A DNA stretch of 5,505 bases from Bacillota bacterium (GTDB lineage Bacteria > Bacillota > Clostridia > Christensenellales > CAG-138): positions 1-5,505 of the forward strand of contig JAEWWD010000069.1 in NCBI GenBank assembly GCA_023396535.1, in the 5' to 3' direction. The notes under the pieces were generated by a model. It saw nothing but the letters and a program-made list of their open reading frames with translations, ran no database searches and had not been told where the DNA came from. The position numbers were made by a program, and so were the translations under genes. Shown piece after piece: positions 4,406-5,505 of this stretch. The first letter of the stretch is position 1; every line of letters begins with the position of its first letter.

Positions 4406-4993
4406 CTAACTCTGTGCTGCCATGCCCGCGTTATCAAGATATCGTTTGATCATCGTAAGTTCCTCCATCTGGATGCAGGTGGGGGCCGACGCGGTTGTAA
4501 CCATTTGCACGCAATCACAGAGATCCATCCACTGCACGGATTCAAGTTCAGACTCCTGCGGATGGAATTCTGCGGCCTCCATATCCCGCCACAGCAGGTA
4601 TACGTTGCTGACCTGGCGGTCCCAATACGGCCGGCCGCGGAAAGTTTCCCGCACTTCAAAACGGCGCTGGCCACAGAATATGAGCTCTTCGGCCTCCGCC
4701 TCCACGCCCAGCTCCTCAGAAAGCTCCCGCAGGGCGGATTGCACGAAATCCGTACCGGCGGGGATGTGCCCGGCGCTTGAAATATCGAAGCAGCCGGGGA
4801 AGGAATCCTTATTTGCGCTGCGCTTTTGCAGCAGGAGCTGGGGTTTCCCGTTCCGCCGCCGCAGCAGCCATACGTGGGAGGTGCGGTGGCGTATGCCGGT
4901 TTGATGCGCCGTTTCGCGGGGGACGACCTCCCCGGTCGGCTCGCCTGTTTCATCCACGATATCCAGCAGCTCAATATTCTCGTCAGTATTCAT
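4406..4993 (-). CDS. Nudix hydrolase, YfcD / IDI-like group
   Basis: The 195-residue protein begins with the typical N-terminal signature of this group (LLDIVDETGEPTG at 9-21, then AH..G.RHRTSHVW at 29-42), followed by LLLQKRSANKDSFPGCFDIS (53-72) and a Nudix box at 75-97. The box keeps RE (89-90) and EE (93-94) with the final GV (96-97), so the metal-binding glutamates are present; the first conserved Glu, after GHIPAG, is Thr81. Nudix enzymes hydrolyse nucleoside-diphosphate-linked or similar diphosphate substrates; this group resembles isopentenyl-diphosphate isomerase in sequence but its substrates are poorly defined. The start at 4991-4993 is chosen because the ATG overlaps the TGA of the upstream gene (ATGA), which implies translational coupling. 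The nearest GGGAGG is 16 nt upstream and too far to act well alone. The frame is open upstream to 5065, but that overlaps the DUF434-type gene. Confidence 0.93.
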   Translation of the reverse strand: MNTDENIELLDIVDETGEPTGEVVPRETAHQTGIRHRTSHVWLLRRRNGKPQLLLQKRSANKDSFPGCFDISSAGHIPAGTDFVQSALRELSEELGVEAEAEELIFCGQRRFEVRETFRGRPYWDRQVSNVYLLWRDMEAAEFHPQESELESVQWMDLCDCVQMVTTASAPTCIQMEELTMIKRYLDNAGMAAQS

Positions 4994-5505
4994 ATGGGGT
5001 ATATCCACGCCTCCCGTATGCATTTTTCTATGATGCGCCGGTTCAGGTTGTACCATCCGCCGCACGCGTCGAGTATGACGCCGTCGCTGGTGACGACCTG
5101 CGGCTTATCGTTAAGCTCTCTGTCCACATCCGTGAGCAGCTCCGCCGATACTTCATACCGGCGGCCTGCCCCCAGCTCCGCAATCAGGGATTTCAGCCTG
5201 CCTGAATTGGAAACTGGCTGGTCGAGATATACGATAACCCCGTCTATCCCCTGCGCGTCCAGTTCATCGAGCATCAGCTCCACGGCGCGGGGCGTTTTAT
5301 CCACGATGCGATAGCTGCCGTGCAGCCCCGCGATATCGCGGATTGCCCCGTCGTCGCAGCGCAGCAGCAGCGAGCCGGAGAGCGCCACCTCCAGCGTAAT
5401 GACGGTGTTGAACCCGTCGATGTAAACGACGCCGGAGAGGGAGGAAAGCTCCTTTTCCCGCCGCGCTGTGCACTGCCGCCGGCTTGTGACGCCCCGCGTC
5501 AGCGC
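4990..5505 (-). CDS. DUF434/DUF5616-type protein (N-terminus beyond window)
   Basis: The minus-strand frame is open from the right edge to a TGA at 4990-4992, giving 171 residues of the C-terminal part. Landmarks in order are VVYIDGFNTVITLEVALSGS, then LRCDDG, RDIAGLHGSYR, VYLDQPVSNSGRLKSLI, VTSDGVILD and GGWYNLNRRI. The combination IDGFN...TLE, RD.AG.HGSYR and D.PVSNSGRL is what I recall of proteins annotated DUF434/DUF5616 in Firmicutes and archaea. The aspartates in IDGFN, RD, LDQP and SDG look like a PIN/NYN-type acidic nuclease centre; this is my inference, not an established activity. A GTG at 5386-5388 could be mistaken for its start, but protein-like sequence continues upstream to the edge. 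The gene overlaps the Nudix start by ATGA, so the two are probably one transcription and translation unit. Confidence 0.8.
   Translation of the reverse strand, partial: ALTRGVTSRRQCTARREKELSSLSGVVYIDGFNTVITLEVALSGSLLLRCDDGAIRDIAGLHGSYRIVDKTPRAVELMLDELDAQGIDGVIVYLDQPVSNSGRLKSLIAELGAGRRYEVSAELLTDVDRELNDKPQVVTSDGVILDACGGWYNLNRRIIEKCIREAWIYPI

Noticed and set aside
2196..5216. Identical 14-mer tgaattggaaactg at 2196-2209 and 5203-5216
   Set aside because: One copy codes for the conserved PVSNS of the DUF434-type protein and the other lies in the amt-PII leader. No flanking similarity exists, so chance is the simplest explanation.

Overview
The window looks like chromosomal DNA of an uncultured or gut-type Clostridia member (Firmicutes of fairly high GC). 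Supporting signs are AGGAGG-type ribosome binding sites, intrinsic terminators with U-tracts after most genes, a consensus sigma-A promoter, an Amt-PII fusion and Firmicutes-like small protein families. No transposase, phage gene, tRNA, rRNA or CRISPR array is visible. The lineage is inferred from style and was not tested by a search.

Layout, left to right. At 1-174 (+) is the C-terminal end of a small TIGR04076-like protein. A gene-free stretch (175-455) follows and holds six consecutive perfect hairpins; the last is the terminator of the next gene. At 456-2171 (-) is a 571-residue ammonium transporter fused to a C-terminal PII (GlnB/GlnK-like) domain. Its control region (2172-2608) is the most interesting part of the window: a perfect-consensus promoter (TTGACA, 17 bp, TATAAT), a leader of about 360 nt, and two near-identical tandem attenuator units. 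Each unit has a small hairpin with an ACGG loop that is mutually exclusive with a following terminator hairpin and U-tract.

At 2712-3176 (-) is a minimal protein-kinase-like gene, preceded by about 260 bp with a weak promoter candidate. At 3435-4253 (-) is an alpha/beta hydrolase with a full catalytic triad and a strong terminator. At 4406-4993 (-) is a Nudix hydrolase of the YfcD/IDI-like type, coupled through an ATGA overlap to a DUF434/DUF5616-type gene (4990-5505, running off the right edge). A terminator-like hairpin separates the Nudix gene from the hydrolase.

All complete genes are on the minus strand but form separate units: DUF434-Nudix (coupled), hydrolase, kinase-like gene, amt-PII. 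The clear physiological theme is nitrogen: the Amt domain conducts ammonium, the fused PII domain probably senses nitrogen/energy status and gates the channel, and the leader probably adds conditional transcription antitermination. The other genes show no clear functional link to it.
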